From Nitrospira sp. (GTDB lineage Bacteria > Nitrospirota > Nitrospiria > Nitrospirales > Nitrospiraceae): a stretch of DNA of 64,000 nucleotides. Below the pieces are notes generated by a model. It worked only from the letters and a program-made list of their open reading frames with translations. It was not told the origin of the DNA and did no database searches. Location of the stretch: assembly GCA_036984305.1 (NCBI GenBank), contig BQWY01000001.1, positions 496,001 through 560,000 on the forward strand, read 5' to 3'. Positions 1-8,425 of this stretch are shown piece after piece (the first letter of the stretch is position 1; every line of letters begins with the position of its first letter). Both the position numbers and the translations under genes were made by a program.

Positions 1-600
1 GATCTGGCTGCCCCTCAAAACAATCTCGGCATTGCGCTGCAGGCCAAAGGCGACCTCGACGGAGCCATTGCCGCCTACCGCATGGCATTTCGGCTCCAGA
101 CTGGATCGGCGGCCCTTCGATACGCGCTCAATCTCGGGGGCGCCCTCAGAAAGAAGGGGGACATCGATGCCGCCGTTGCTGTCTGCCACATCGCACTCCG
201 TATCGACCCCAAATCGGCCGATGCGTATCGCGAATTGGGGTTGGCACATCAGGCTCGGGAAGAGTTCGAGCAGGCCGCGGAAGCCTACCGGCAGGCGCTG
301 GTGTTGGATCCGGAGGAAGCCGCCGTGTACATCAATCTAGGTATCGTGCTGCAGAACCAGGGCGATCTGGATGGTGCCATTGCAGCCTATCGTCGGGCCG
401 TCGCGCTTCAGGCCGAAATCGGGACGGCACAATACAACCTAGGGCTGGCGTCGATTGCCGTCGGACATCGCGAAGAAGCCATCGCGGCGTTCCGAAACTT
501 TTTGCGCGTCACTCCGGATACACCGGAAACGCGCGTCAAGAGAGAGGACGCGCAAGCCCGTCTGCTCAACCTTTCTGATGCAAGGCCGCCTGTCCAATAG
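1..600 (+). CDS. TPR-repeat protein, C-terminal part (5' truncated by window edge)
   Basis: The reading frame is open from the first base and ends at TAG 598-600, so the gene begins upstream of the window. The visible ~199 residues form about five consecutive tetratricopeptide repeats of ~34 residues with the usual pattern (NLGIAL..KGDLDGAIAAYRRA, then LDP between repeats). TPR arrays are protein-protein interaction scaffolds; nothing here indicates an enzyme or a specific partner. The C-terminal ~35 residues leave the repeat pattern and are charged. An internal ATG at position 82 is not the true start, because the TPR pattern continues upstream of it. A missing N-terminal catalytic domain (for example a glycosyltransferase, as in some TPR proteins) cannot be excluded. 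Confidence 0.85.
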   Translation, partial: DLAAPQNNLGIALQAKGDLDGAIAAYRMAFRLQTGSAALRYALNLGGALRKKGDIDAAVAVCHIALRIDPKSADAYRELGLAHQAREEFEQAAEAYRQALVLDPEEAAVYINLGIVLQNQGDLDGAIAAYRRAVALQAEIGTAQYNLGLASIAVGHREEAIAAFRNFLRVTPDTPETRVKREDAQARLLNLSDARPPVQ

Positions 601-627
601 GCATACTCCGGGTAGGCATACTCCGGG
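598..627. repeat. Perfect 15-bp tandem duplication
   Basis: TAGGCATACTCCGGG occurs twice head to tail (598-612 and 613-627). The first copy includes the TAG stop codon of the TPR gene, so the second supplies a back-up in-frame TAG. It looks like a recent slippage duplication. Confidence 0.9.
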
Positions 628-702
628 CAAACGTCTTGCATAAGCGAGAAAATTCCCGTAGGCTCCCCCCGAAATAGGTGTTTCACCTGCGTTGCCCGCA
701 AC

Positions 703-1950
703 GTGCATTCTCTGATGCATATCCCGGCCCCTGTGCGATGTTACGTTCGGCACATAGTGGTCGCTTCGCTTCTGACGAGCCTGACGGGGTGTCTTTCTCC
801 GCTTGCGATGCATGAGGCCGTACTGGAGTACGACCGCACAGTCAGTCGAGTGGAAGCTGAAATGCTTCTGCTCAATATCGCACGGGCGCGGCACTTCCAC
901 CCGAATCATTTCACGGCGTTGTCGAGCGTCGCCGCGACGTTCGAGTTTCAGACGAGTGCGGGAATCGCTGCGGCCGGGTCCAATACGTCCTCTATCGTCG
1001 CTCCCATTTTCGGCGCAACAGCGGCGGAACGGCCGACGATGACCATTGTGCCCATTCAGGGCGAAGAGTTCACAACGCGCATTCTGACCCCGTTTGATGC
1101 TAGCAAAGTCGCATTCCTCTTCCAACAGGACATGGAGCCGGCCATCATTCTGCGTCTCATGGGCCGTGAGTTCATGCTCAGCGGGTATGGCGAATCGGGA
1201 CGGTTGCGCAATGAACCGTATCGAAAAACTGAGTACGAGGAATTTCGGCGGCGCGTGCTGCACTTGTCCTATCTCAACCTCACCCGGCACTTGTACGTCG
1301 GCCCATTGGTGTATGATGAGCCGTACCCGTTGGTCGTCGATCGTCCCCTGACAGGGAACGAGATGCTGGGCAGCCTCGCGCAGGTGCTTCAAGCCTCTCA
1401 GGAGGGGTACCGGTGGATTCCGGATCAAAAGCAAGGCTTTCGCCTCGCACGGAGCGTCACCGGGCGGATCGCCATCACGAACTACGATCCTTCTGCCATC
1501 TCCAACGAGGAGCGGCGGCAGCTGGCCTTGGAAGCCGAGCGAAATCCGCGCCATGCCATTCTGGTCGACATACGCCCGGACCGGCCGGGCGGGGACTATC
1601 CGATGCACGGAACGCTCGTGGTCAGAAGTTTCAATGCCATTCTTCAGTTCCTGGCCCAAGGCATTGCAGATGCGCCCGAATACCATGTCGCCAAAGACCC
1701 GCGGACACTGGAGGTGCCCAGGAACCCTCCCTGGACGGTCGCGGTGGAAGAAGCTGTCGATAAGCCGTCTACGGCCGCCTTCGCGGTGAAGTACCGAGGC
1801 CGTTGGTATGCAATCAGAAGTGCACCGAAAACGACGGGAGGTGTGCAACCGTGGAATCAGGTCGCGTTCCGTCTCTTGAACCAGTTGTTTCAGATGACCG
1901 TGACCGAGGTCTCAAAGGTTCCGACCCCCGCGATCACGATTGCCAAGTGA
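703..1950 (+). CDS. Putative lipoprotein of unknown function (415 aa)
   Basis: Starts at GTG 703 (alternative ATG 715). The N-terminus has a positively charged stretch, a hydrophobic segment and a lipobox (LTGC, cysteine near residue 30), so a lipid-anchored envelope protein is likely. The rest is soluble, with no transmembrane segment or catalytic motif that I recognise. An alanine/serine/glycine-rich stretch follows at about residues 70-110. The segment around residues 40-60 (SRVEAEMLLLNIARARHFHP) resembles a conserved opening seen in uncharacterised lipoproteins of environmental bacteria, but that is recollection only. It is followed after 11 bp by another secreted protein on the same strand, so the two may be co-transcribed. 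No function is assigned. Confidence 0.8.
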   Translation: MHSLMHIPAPVRCYVRHIVVASLLTSLTGCLSPLAMHEAVLEYDRTVSRVEAEMLLLNIARARHFHPNHFTALSSVAATFEFQTSAGIAAAGSNTSSIVAPIFGATAAERPTMTIVPIQGEEFTTRILTPFDASKVAFLFQQDMEPAIILRLMGREFMLSGYGESGRLRNEPYRKTEYEEFRRRVLHLSYLNLTRHLYVGPLVYDEPYPLVVDRPLTGNEMLGSLAQVLQASQEGYRWIPDQKQGFRLARSVTGRIAITNYDPSAISNEERRQLALEAERNPRHAILVDIRPDRPGGDYPMHGTLVVRSFNAILQFLAQGIADAPEYHVAKDPRTLEVPRNPPWTVAVEEAVDKPSTAAFAVKYRGRWYAIRSAPKTTGGVQPWNQVAFRLLNQLFQMTVTEVSKVPTPAITIAK

Positions 1951-1961
1951 GGCGCTGACCC

Positions 1962-2552
1962 GTGCATGCCCACCCCGTTCGACGGACGACCCCAGTGAGA
2001 CGCAGCATGTTGCAGATGATGGTGATGCGATCGGTCACGAGGCTGCTGTGTGTCTGTGCGTACATGCTGGCCTATGAACCGGAACGGTCCAGGGCTGAAA
2101 CACTTGCTCCTCCGACGGCGTCGATTTCAGAACTGTCCTCGATGAAGGTGGAGGGACAACTGGTAAAGGTTCAGGGCCGCTACTACGTCATTAAAGACCG
2201 CGAGGGCAAGGAAGTGTATCTGGAGGTGAGTTCGGATACGGAACTCGCAGGTTCCTTCAAGCCCGGAGATGACGTCGAGGTATGGACCGCACCTGTCGAA
2301 CATGCCATCGCCATCCGCGCCGTGACGCCTGGGGAGAACGGGGACTCGCTCATGTCGGCGACACGTCTGCTGAAGGGGACGCTCATGACTACGGACGGAC
2401 GCTATTACGTGTTACTGGATGCCGACGGGAAAGAAGTCAGAGTGCTGGTCAATGAGGACACGGAATTGGCTGGCGCATTCAAACCCGGCGATCGAGTCGA
2501 AATATTCACCTCACCCATCGAACATGCGGTGGCAATTAGAGCCGCCAAGTAA
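1962..2552 (+). CDS. Secreted protein with two internal repeats (196 aa), function unknown
   Basis: The frame opens at GTG 1962 with GAGG nine bases upstream; ATG 2007 is an alternative start that still leaves a signal-like hydrophobic segment (residues ~22-37). The mature part consists of two homologous ~58-residue units (about 64-121 and 138-196). Each reads G-x-L-V/M..(Q/D)GRYYV...D.(E/D)GKEV...DTELAG(S/A)FKPGD.VE(V/I)..(A/S)P(V/I)EHA(V/I)AIRA. The unit looks like a small beta-rich domain, possibly OB- or SH3-like, but I cannot name the family. The clear internal similarity means the gene arose by domain duplication. It probably shares a transcript with the preceding lipoprotein gene. Periplasmic or surface location is inferred from the signal. 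Confidence 0.75.
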   Translation: MHAHPVRRTTPVRRSMLQMMVMRSVTRLLCVCAYMLAYEPERSRAETLAPPTASISELSSMKVEGQLVKVQGRYYVIKDREGKEVYLEVSSDTELAGSFKPGDDVEVWTAPVEHAIAIRAVTPGENGDSLMSATRLLKGTLMTTDGRYYVLLDADGKEVRVLVNEDTELAGAFKPGDRVEIFTSPIEHAVAIRAAK

Positions 2553-2588
2553 CGTCGCGTTCGCCTTGCCCCTCCCCCGTGGAGCGGA

Positions 2589-3446
2589 TTACTCGGATAC
2601 GTCCTCAGCGGTCTGGTCGTAGGCCCATCCGACCTCGGCGCCCAGGATGAACACCACCGACGCATAGTACAGCCACACGAACAGGAACATGACGCCGCCG
2701 AGAGCGCCATAGAGCGCCAACGTGTCCTGGGCCAATCGTACATACCACGCAAAGCCCCATCGCGCGATCTGAAACAGGAGGGTGCCGGTCAGTGACGCCA
2801 CCAGTAAGGCACGAGTCGACATGTCGCTGGTTGGCGCAAAGCGGTAAAGAACGAACAGGAGCAGCGCCGTAAATCCCACCCCGAAGAATCGCCCCAGGAC
2901 GGATACTCCGGGTAGCAGGAAGGCGCCCCATGAAGGATATTGCTCAGCCACCGTCCCCACGAGCGTCAAGAAAGAAGTCGTAATGACCACCAGAAGAAGC
3001 AGCAGCATGGAGAGGCCCATCACCAAGAGATCCACCGCCATCCCTGAGAAAAACGTGTGCTGGTCTGGAACCTGGAAGACGCGGCTGAGAACCGTCCGCA
3101 CCGCTCCGAAGAGCAGGGTACTGAGGACAAGAAACGAGGCGAATCCGACAAAACCGAGCAAGCCTCGATCGGCGACGACGGCGGACAAATTCCCGGCCAG
3201 CGCTTGCTGTGAGCGCGGCAGAAAGGCCTGTACCACTCCCTGCACCTCGCTCATGGCGCGTTCGGAATCCAGCACGGTGTAGCCCAGCAGGGAGATCATG
3301 AGCAATGCCAAGGGGATGAAATACAGGAGCAGATTGAACGCAAGAGCGCTGGCCAGGAACAACCCGTTGTCGGAGCGGAACTTCGAGAGAGCCAAGCCTA
3401 GCACGGCCCGACTTCGTCGGAGCGGATTGGCGGAGAATTGGCTCAC
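2589..3446 (-). CDS. YihY/virulence factor BrkB family membrane protein
   Basis: This 285-residue polytopic membrane protein has about six hydrophobic segments. Family hallmarks are an N-terminal cytoplasmic stretch, then FLASALAFNLLLYFIPLAL, a conserved APTSDM-like loop around residue 210, and a C-terminal TM region ending FILGAEVGWAYD. Family length is usually 280-320 residues. BrkB/YihY proteins were once called ribonuclease BN; that activity is not accepted, and a transport or envelope role is assumed but unproven. The start ATG overlaps the stop of the upstream AI-2E-family gene by 4 bp (ATGA, 3443-3446), showing translational coupling of two inner-membrane proteins. Confidence 0.88.
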   Translation of the reverse strand: MSQFSANPLRRSRAVLGLALSKFRSDNGLFLASALAFNLLLYFIPLALLMISLLGYTVLDSERAMSEVQGVVQAFLPRSQQALAGNLSAVVADRGLLGFVGFASFLVLSTLLFGAVRTVLSRVFQVPDQHTFFSGMAVDLLVMGLSMLLLLLVVITTSFLTLVGTVAEQYPSWGAFLLPGVSVLGRFFGVGFTALLLFVLYRFAPTSDMSTRALLVASLTGTLLFQIARWGFAWYVRLAQDTLALYGALGGVMFLFVWLYYASVVFILGAEVGWAYDQTAEDVSE

Positions 3447-4564
3447 AGGTCTTTCGGAGCGACCACGAGTTCGATCCGTTCAGCGCGATAGCTTTCCAGC
3501 AACGCGACGCCGATGGCCACAACCAGTGGACCGGCAACGATTCCGACGAGGCCGAAAAATTGGATTCCACCCAGCATGGCGAAAAAGGCGAGCAATGTGT
3601 GCAGCTTCGAGGCTTCGCCCACGACGATGGTGCGGACGACGTAGTCGATGAGGGCAATGAGCATGCCGGCGACGACGAGGACCATCGCGGCACCGTATCG
3701 ACCCTGGAAGAACAGATACAGCGCAACGGGTCCCCAGACCATCGCGGCTCCGACAAGGGGAAGGTAGGCCAACACCGCCATCGCCGCGCCCCACAGAAGC
3801 GGCGTCGGAAGGCCAACGAGGGCGAACGCGATGCCCCCAACGATCCCCTCCAACGCCGCCACCGCCGTATTGCCCAGCACCGCGGCTTTCACCACCTCGT
3901 CGAACCGTTTAATCAACAGCCGTTTGCGCGCGTCGACGAAGGGAAGCAGCAGCGTGATCCACTCTGCCATGGTTTCTCCGTCGCGAAAAAAGTAGAACGT
4001 GCACAGGAGAATGATCCCAAATTCGGTCAGTCCTGAAAGAATGTTGCGGGCGACGTGCGTGAGTTGTTCCACGAGCGCGCGGCCCAACTCCGCAAGGTTC
4101 TCCACAAGGATGGTTCGCAGGTCCGTGCCTGTGACGCGCTGGAACTCCAGGATCTGCTCGATCACCGCGGAGATCCATGGATGCCCGCGCCATTGCTCGA
4201 GGAGCCCCGGGCCTTGCTCCACCAGGGCGACGACGGCGATATAGGTTCTCGCGACTTCTTTCCCGATCAAGATCGACATGTAGGCCAGTGGAAGAATGAG
4301 CCCGATGGTCACTCCGAGACTCATGATCACCGCACTCAGTGACCGGCGTTGTCCTGTTGCCCGGACGAGGCGGCCGTAGAGCGGATACAGGCCGTACGAC
4401 AGGGCGGCCGACCAGATGAGGGGGGAGAAAAAGGGAGAGAAGGTGGCGAAGAGCAGATACGCTAATGCCAGCAGGAGCGCCAACCGGGTTTGCCGGACGC
4501 CGGCGTCGAGCGTCTGTGGTGCAGGTGGTCCCTCGGCAGCCGGTGCGATTCCTTGGCTGTCCAT
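3443..4564 (-). CDS. AI-2E family transporter (PerM-like permease)
   Basis: The start is taken at ATG 4564 (MDSQGIAP...). The open frame extends to 4657, but the extra residues look non-coding. The product has ~373 residues and about eight transmembrane segments: two near the N-terminus, a long amphipathic region (~110-190), then the rest. The C-terminal half carries typical family motifs (LVGLPTPLLWG, YLPLVGAAMVWGP, GGIQFFGLVGIVAGPL). Members of the family (PerM, TqsA, YdiK) include AI-2 exporters and Na+/H+ antiporters, so the substrate cannot be inferred. It overlaps the downstream BrkB gene by 4 bp and is the first gene of this two-gene minus-strand unit. Confidence 0.88.
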   Translation of the reverse strand: MDSQGIAPAAEGPPAPQTLDAGVRQTRLALLLALAYLLFATFSPFFSPLIWSAALSYGLYPLYGRLVRATGQRRSLSAVIMSLGVTIGLILPLAYMSILIGKEVARTYIAVVALVEQGPGLLEQWRGHPWISAVIEQILEFQRVTGTDLRTILVENLAELGRALVEQLTHVARNILSGLTEFGIILLCTFYFFRDGETMAEWITLLLPFVDARKRLLIKRFDEVVKAAVLGNTAVAALEGIVGGIAFALVGLPTPLLWGAAMAVLAYLPLVGAAMVWGPVALYLFFQGRYGAAMVLVVAGMLIALIDYVVRTIVVGEASKLHTLLAFFAMLGGIQFFGLVGIVAGPLVVAIGVALLESYRAERIELVVAPKDL

Positions 4565-5154
4565 CAATCGCGCGGTCCCCTCTGCGCTCGAATCGGTCCT
4601 GCCGAGTGAGTTATGCTCACGGCTCGGTGTAGGCCCGTGGGTGCTCCCGGTAAGCACGAACGTGTCGCGCCCTCGTGCAACCGCGTGATAGTCGTACAGA
4701 TCGTAGCGTCACCAAAGCGCACCGAAGCGCACCGAAGCGGGGCGGGAAGAGATGACACCGCTCCTGGCGCCTCAGCCGAGATGAATTGCTGGCTCGCCAG
4801 GTCAGCCACAGCGTCGGCCACTCGCGAGTGCAAGCTCTCGATATCCCCATGCGCATCAGGTATAGCCCGAGTCGCGCCTTCAAGGCAATGTCCCGGCCCA
4901 CCACAAACCATGACGTTCCAGGGACAGCATCGCTGGCAAATCCTCAGATGATCATTGACATGGCTCATCTGCCCCGGGGCGTAACCGAAAGAGGAGAAAC
5001 TCGCGCACTCCACAGTATCGTGTCTGCCGGCCGCGTGTATGGCTGCGGGAGCCGCGGCGCTGGGTGGGCGTGAGCTTTTTTCACAACCCCCTTCCATAGC
5101 AACGAGCCAGCCCTTACGATAGGCCAAGGACTGTTCACCACGGAGGAATCGATT
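4565..5154. other. 590-bp divergent intergenic region
   Basis: This region lies between the minus-strand AI-2E/BrkB unit and plus-strand glgB and presumably carries both promoters. I see no convincing gene. Open frames on both strands (for example minus 4564-5199) are cysteine- and arginine-rich and lack domain-like patterns. The glgB ribosome-binding site (GGAGG) sits at its right end. No clear sigma-70 hexamers could be picked by eye. Confidence 0.5.
4711..4740. repeat. Three imperfect 10-bp tandem repeats
   Basis: ACCAAAGCGC, ACCGAAGCGC and ACCGAAGCGG lie in tandem in the intergenic region upstream of glgB. They could be slippage products or iterated binding sites; there is no further support for either. 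Confidence 0.6.
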
Positions 5155-7356
5155 ATGGCCTCGCATGACTCCATCGATCGGCTCATTAGGGCCGAACACT
5201 GGAATCCAACCGAGTTATTGGGACCGCACCCTACCACGGTGAATGGTCGAAGCGCTGTACTCGTACGAACGTTCGCTCCTGAGGCACAGCAAGCAGCGGT
5301 CGTGCTGGACGCGCCGGGGAGCGAGCCTGCGCCGATGCGGCAGGTGCACGAGGCGGGTGTCTTCGAAGCGGTACTGCACAAATCCGACGTAGCCCCAAAA
5401 TATCGCGTGCGGACCAAGGATGGGGCGGGGAACGTGACCGAGCGTCACGACCCCTATGCTTTCGCTCCCCTGATAAGCGACCATGACCTTCACCTGTTTG
5501 CTGAGGGCAAGCTGTTTAAAGCCTACGACATGCTGGGTGCCCACGTGCGGGTCGTCAACGGTATCACGGGCGTGCACTTCGTCGTCTGGGCCCCGAACGC
5601 GATGCGCGTCAGCGTCGTGGGGGATTTCAATCAGTGGGACGGGCGACGCCATCCCATGCTCAGCAGAGGCGCAACCGGGCTCTGGGAGCTGTTCGTGCCG
5701 GACATTTCCGAGGGCACAGTCTATAAGTACGAGATCCGCTCGCGCCATGTCGACGTGCCCTTCACCAAAGCCGATCCGTACGCGTTCGCGGCTGAGCTGC
5801 GACCGCGGACTGCCTCCATCGTCCACCGTTTCTCCGGATACCGCTGGAACGATGAGGCCTGGATGACCGCCCGCGCCGAGCGAGATCAGTTGGCTGCGCC
5901 CTGGTCCATCTACGAGGTCAATCTAGGGTCCTGGATGAGGGTTCCCGAGGAGGACAATCGCTGGCTCACCTATCGCGAATTGGCGGACAAGCTCATTCAT
6001 TACGCCAAATATATGGGCTACACCCACCTCGAGCTGATGCCGGTGACCGAGCATCCGTTCGATGGATCGTGGGGCTATCAGTCGACCGGGTATTTTGCTC
6101 CGACCCGCCGGTATGGACAGCCGGAGGATTTCATGGCGTTTGTCGATGCCGCTCACCAGGCGGGCATTGGGGTCATTATCGACTGGGCCCCGGCGCATTT
6201 TCCGGACGATCCGCATGGGTTGGCCTGGTTTGACGGGACACATCTCTACGATCACGAAGATCCTCGGTTGGGGTTTCATCCGGAATGGAACAGCCGGATT
6301 TTCAACTATGGCCGCGTAGAGGTCCGAAACTTTCTCCTCAACAGCGCGCTCTTTTGGATGGATCGCTATCACATCGACGGGCTTCGCGTGGACGCCGTGG
6401 CGTCGATGCTGTATCGGGACTATGCCCGAAAGGCTGGGGAGTGGATTCCCAATCAATTCGGGGGCAATGAAAACCTCGAGGCCGTGGCCTTCCTCAAGGA
6501 GTTGAACGTGCTCGTGCACCAGGAACATCCGGGCGCCGTGACCATTGCGGAGGAGTCCACGGCCTGGCCCGGTGTCTCCAAGCCCACCTACACGGGAGGC
6601 TTGGGTTTTACCTTCAAGTGGAATATGGGGTGGATGCACGACATGCTGGACTATTTTTCCAAGGAGCCGGTCCATCGCAAATACCACCAGAACCAGATCA
6701 CATTCGGCCTGGTCTACGCGTTCCACGAAAATTTCGTGCTTGTGCTGTCACACGACGAGGTGGTGCACGGAAAGAAGTCGTTGATCGACAAGATGCCCGG
6801 CGACAGTTGGCAGCGCTTTGCCAACCTGCGCGCGTTGTTCGGATACATGTATGGGCACCCCGGGAAGAAGATGCTCTTCATGGGCGGGGAGTTCGGACAA
6901 TGGTGGGAATGGAATCACGATGCGAGTCTCCAGTGGGATCTGTGTCAGTATGAGCCGCATCTGGGCATGCAACGTTACGTGCACGATCTGAATTGGCTGT
7001 ACCGGGAAGATCCGGCCCTTCATGAAGTGGACTTCGATTGGACCGGATTCCAATGGATCGACTTCAACGACGGCGAAAACTCCGTGATTGCCTTCATCCG
7101 CAAGGCCCGTGATCAGAACAACATCATCGTCTGCGTGTGCAATTTTACCCCGGTGCCGAGAGTCGGCTATCGCATTGGCGTCCCGTTCTTCGGGTGGTAC
7201 CGCGAGGTGTTGAACAGTGATTCGGCGACCTATGGCGGAAGCAATCTGGGCAACGGCGGGGGCGTCATGGCGGAGTCCGTGGCCTGCCACGGATTTTCCA
7301 ACTCCCTCTCGCTGACGCTGCCGCCTCTCTCGGTCGTGTACTTCAAGCTGAGTTAG
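5155..7356 (+). CDS. glgB: 1,4-alpha-glucan branching enzyme
   Basis: Cytoplasmic enzyme that makes alpha-1,6 branches in glycogen by cleaving alpha-1,4 chains and transferring them. It has 733 residues, the normal length of the long-form GlgB. Order: two N-terminal beta domains (N1 with HWNPTELLGPHP, then the CBM48-type N2 with VVWAPNAMRVSVVGDFNQWDG), the GH13 barrel and a C-terminal beta domain. Active-site residues are visible: Asp413 in GLRVDAV (nucleophile), Glu466 in TIAEEST (acid/base) and the HDE in LSHDEVVHGKKS. The 53-residue spacing of the first two matches E. coli GlgB (405/458). ATG 5155 is preceded by GGAGG. Its 3' end overlaps the convergent ATP-grasp gene by 14 bp. GlgA and GlgC are absent from the window. 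Confidence 0.97.
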   Translation: MASHDSIDRLIRAEHWNPTELLGPHPTTVNGRSAVLVRTFAPEAQQAAVVLDAPGSEPAPMRQVHEAGVFEAVLHKSDVAPKYRVRTKDGAGNVTERHDPYAFAPLISDHDLHLFAEGKLFKAYDMLGAHVRVVNGITGVHFVVWAPNAMRVSVVGDFNQWDGRRHPMLSRGATGLWELFVPDISEGTVYKYEIRSRHVDVPFTKADPYAFAAELRPRTASIVHRFSGYRWNDEAWMTARAERDQLAAPWSIYEVNLGSWMRVPEEDNRWLTYRELADKLIHYAKYMGYTHLELMPVTEHPFDGSWGYQSTGYFAPTRRYGQPEDFMAFVDAAHQAGIGVIIDWAPAHFPDDPHGLAWFDGTHLYDHEDPRLGFHPEWNSRIFNYGRVEVRNFLLNSALFWMDRYHIDGLRVDAVASMLYRDYARKAGEWIPNQFGGNENLEAVAFLKELNVLVHQEHPGAVTIAEESTAWPGVSKPTYTGGLGFTFKWNMGWMHDMLDYFSKEPVHRKYHQNQITFGLVYAFHENFVLVLSHDEVVHGKKSLIDKMPGDSWQRFANLRALFGYMYGHPGKKMLFMGGEFGQWWEWNHDASLQWDLCQYEPHLGMQRYVHDLNWLYREDPALHEVDFDWTGFQWIDFNDGENSVIAFIRKARDQNNIIVCVCNFTPVPRVGYRIGVPFFGWYREVLNSDSATYGGSNLGNGGGVMAESVACHGFSNSLSLTLPPLSVVYFKLS

Positions 7357-8425
7357 CGTCGTTGTTGGCGGTGCCCACGCGGCTCGGGACCGGGAGGGTC
7401 CGATCCGATGGCGTAACGGAAGGATGCCAGCGTAACCCCAGGTCCAAAATGCGCTGCAGGAGCGTCTTGTAGGAGAGACCGGCCGCCTCGGCTGAGTCGG
7501 CGAAATCCTCCCCCTTGGCGATCTGAGGGTTCGGATTTGCTTCCAGCACGTACACGAGCCCCGATGCCGCGAGCCGCAAGTCGATCCGAGCGTAGCCGCT
7601 GAGCCCCAGACAGCGGTACACCCGCTTGGCCAACTGCTGAATCGAGACGCGCTGTTCGTTCGTCAGGTCGGCCACGTCCGACGACACGTCATATTTCTTC
7701 TGATAGCGGTCGCACCACTTGACCCGGGCGGTGGCGACACGTCGAGCGTCGTCCGGCAATTGGCTCAAGTCGAGTTCCCAGACAGGAAACACTCGGAGCC
7801 GTTGGTTCCCCAGTACCCCAACATAGAGTTCCCTGCCTTCGATAAAACGTTCGACCAAGGCGCCGGTGCCGACGTTTTGATGCACGAATCTGATCCGTTC
7901 CTGGAGCTTGTCGTCGTCCTCGACGATCGAGGCCTGCGAGATGCCCAATGAGGCCTCCTCCGACACGGACTTCACGATCAAGGGGAACGGGAAGTCCTTC
8001 GGGCGTTTGACGGATCGGCCCAATGGTACCGTGATGAATTCGGGAATCGGAATATGATGGTAATAGAGGATCTTGTGGGCCACACCCTTGTCGCGGGCCA
8101 ACATCAGGCCTCGAGGGTTGCATCCGGTGTAGGGAACTTTCAAGAGTTCCAGATACGACACCACATTTTGGTCGTAGACGGCCGTGCCGCTGAACTCTTC
8201 CAAGAGATTGAAGGCGATATGCGGTTTCCATTCGTCTACAGCGGTCCTAATGACGCCCAAATCGTCACGTACGCCGAGTGCTCGCACATCATGTCCCACG
8301 GTGCGCAGCGTGGTGACGACGTCGTACTCGGTCCGCCATTCGGCCTTGCTGGTATCGATGCCCGTGACCATGTCGGGCGGCACCAGGTCTTCGTGCATGA
8401 GCGCGAGGATTCGGAGGGGTTTCAT
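7343..8425 (-). CDS. ATP-grasp ligase, D-alanine-D-alanine ligase-like
   Basis: This 360-residue protein has an ATP-grasp fold related to D-Ala-D-Ala ligase. The N-terminal domain holds KPHIAFNLLEEF and the substrate-loop-like TGCNPRGLMLARDKG. The ATP-binding part has PLIVKSVSEEAS and a specificity segment around GALVERFIEGREL. The Mg2+-binding end reads YVLEANPNPQIA. Genuine Ddl enzymes usually end EVNTxPG at this point, so the amino-acid substrate may differ and I do not call it ddl. It starts inside the stop of the upstream zinc-peptidase gene (ATGA, 8422-8425). The two are therefore almost certainly translated together and may act on the same peptide or amino-acid substrate. Confidence 0.82.
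   Translation of the reverse strand: MKPLRILALMHEDLVPPDMVTGIDTSKAEWRTEYDVVTTLRTVGHDVRALGVRDDLGVIRTAVDEWKPHIAFNLLEEFSGTAVYDQNVVSYLELLKVPYTGCNPRGLMLARDKGVAHKILYYHHIPIPEFITVPLGRSVKRPKDFPFPLIVKSVSEEASLGISQASIVEDDDKLQERIRFVHQNVGTGALVERFIEGRELYVGVLGNQRLRVFPVWELDLSQLPDDARRVATARVKWCDRYQKKYDVSSDVADLTNEQRVSIQQLAKRVYRCLGLSGYARIDLRLAASGLVYVLEANPNPQIAKGEDFADSAEAAGLSYKTLLQRILDLGLRWHPSVTPSDRTLPVPSRVGTANNDANSA

Noticed and set aside
439-1848. 469-codon open frame on the minus strand
   Set aside because: Overlaps both the TPR gene end and the lipoprotein gene; the plus-strand lipoprotein has a clean lipobox signal, the minus frame has nothing recognisable.
4564-5199. 211-codon frame on the minus strand upstream of the AI-2E-family gene
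   Set aside because: Cysteine/arginine-rich translation without domain features, and it runs into the 5' end of glgB; treated as intergenic.
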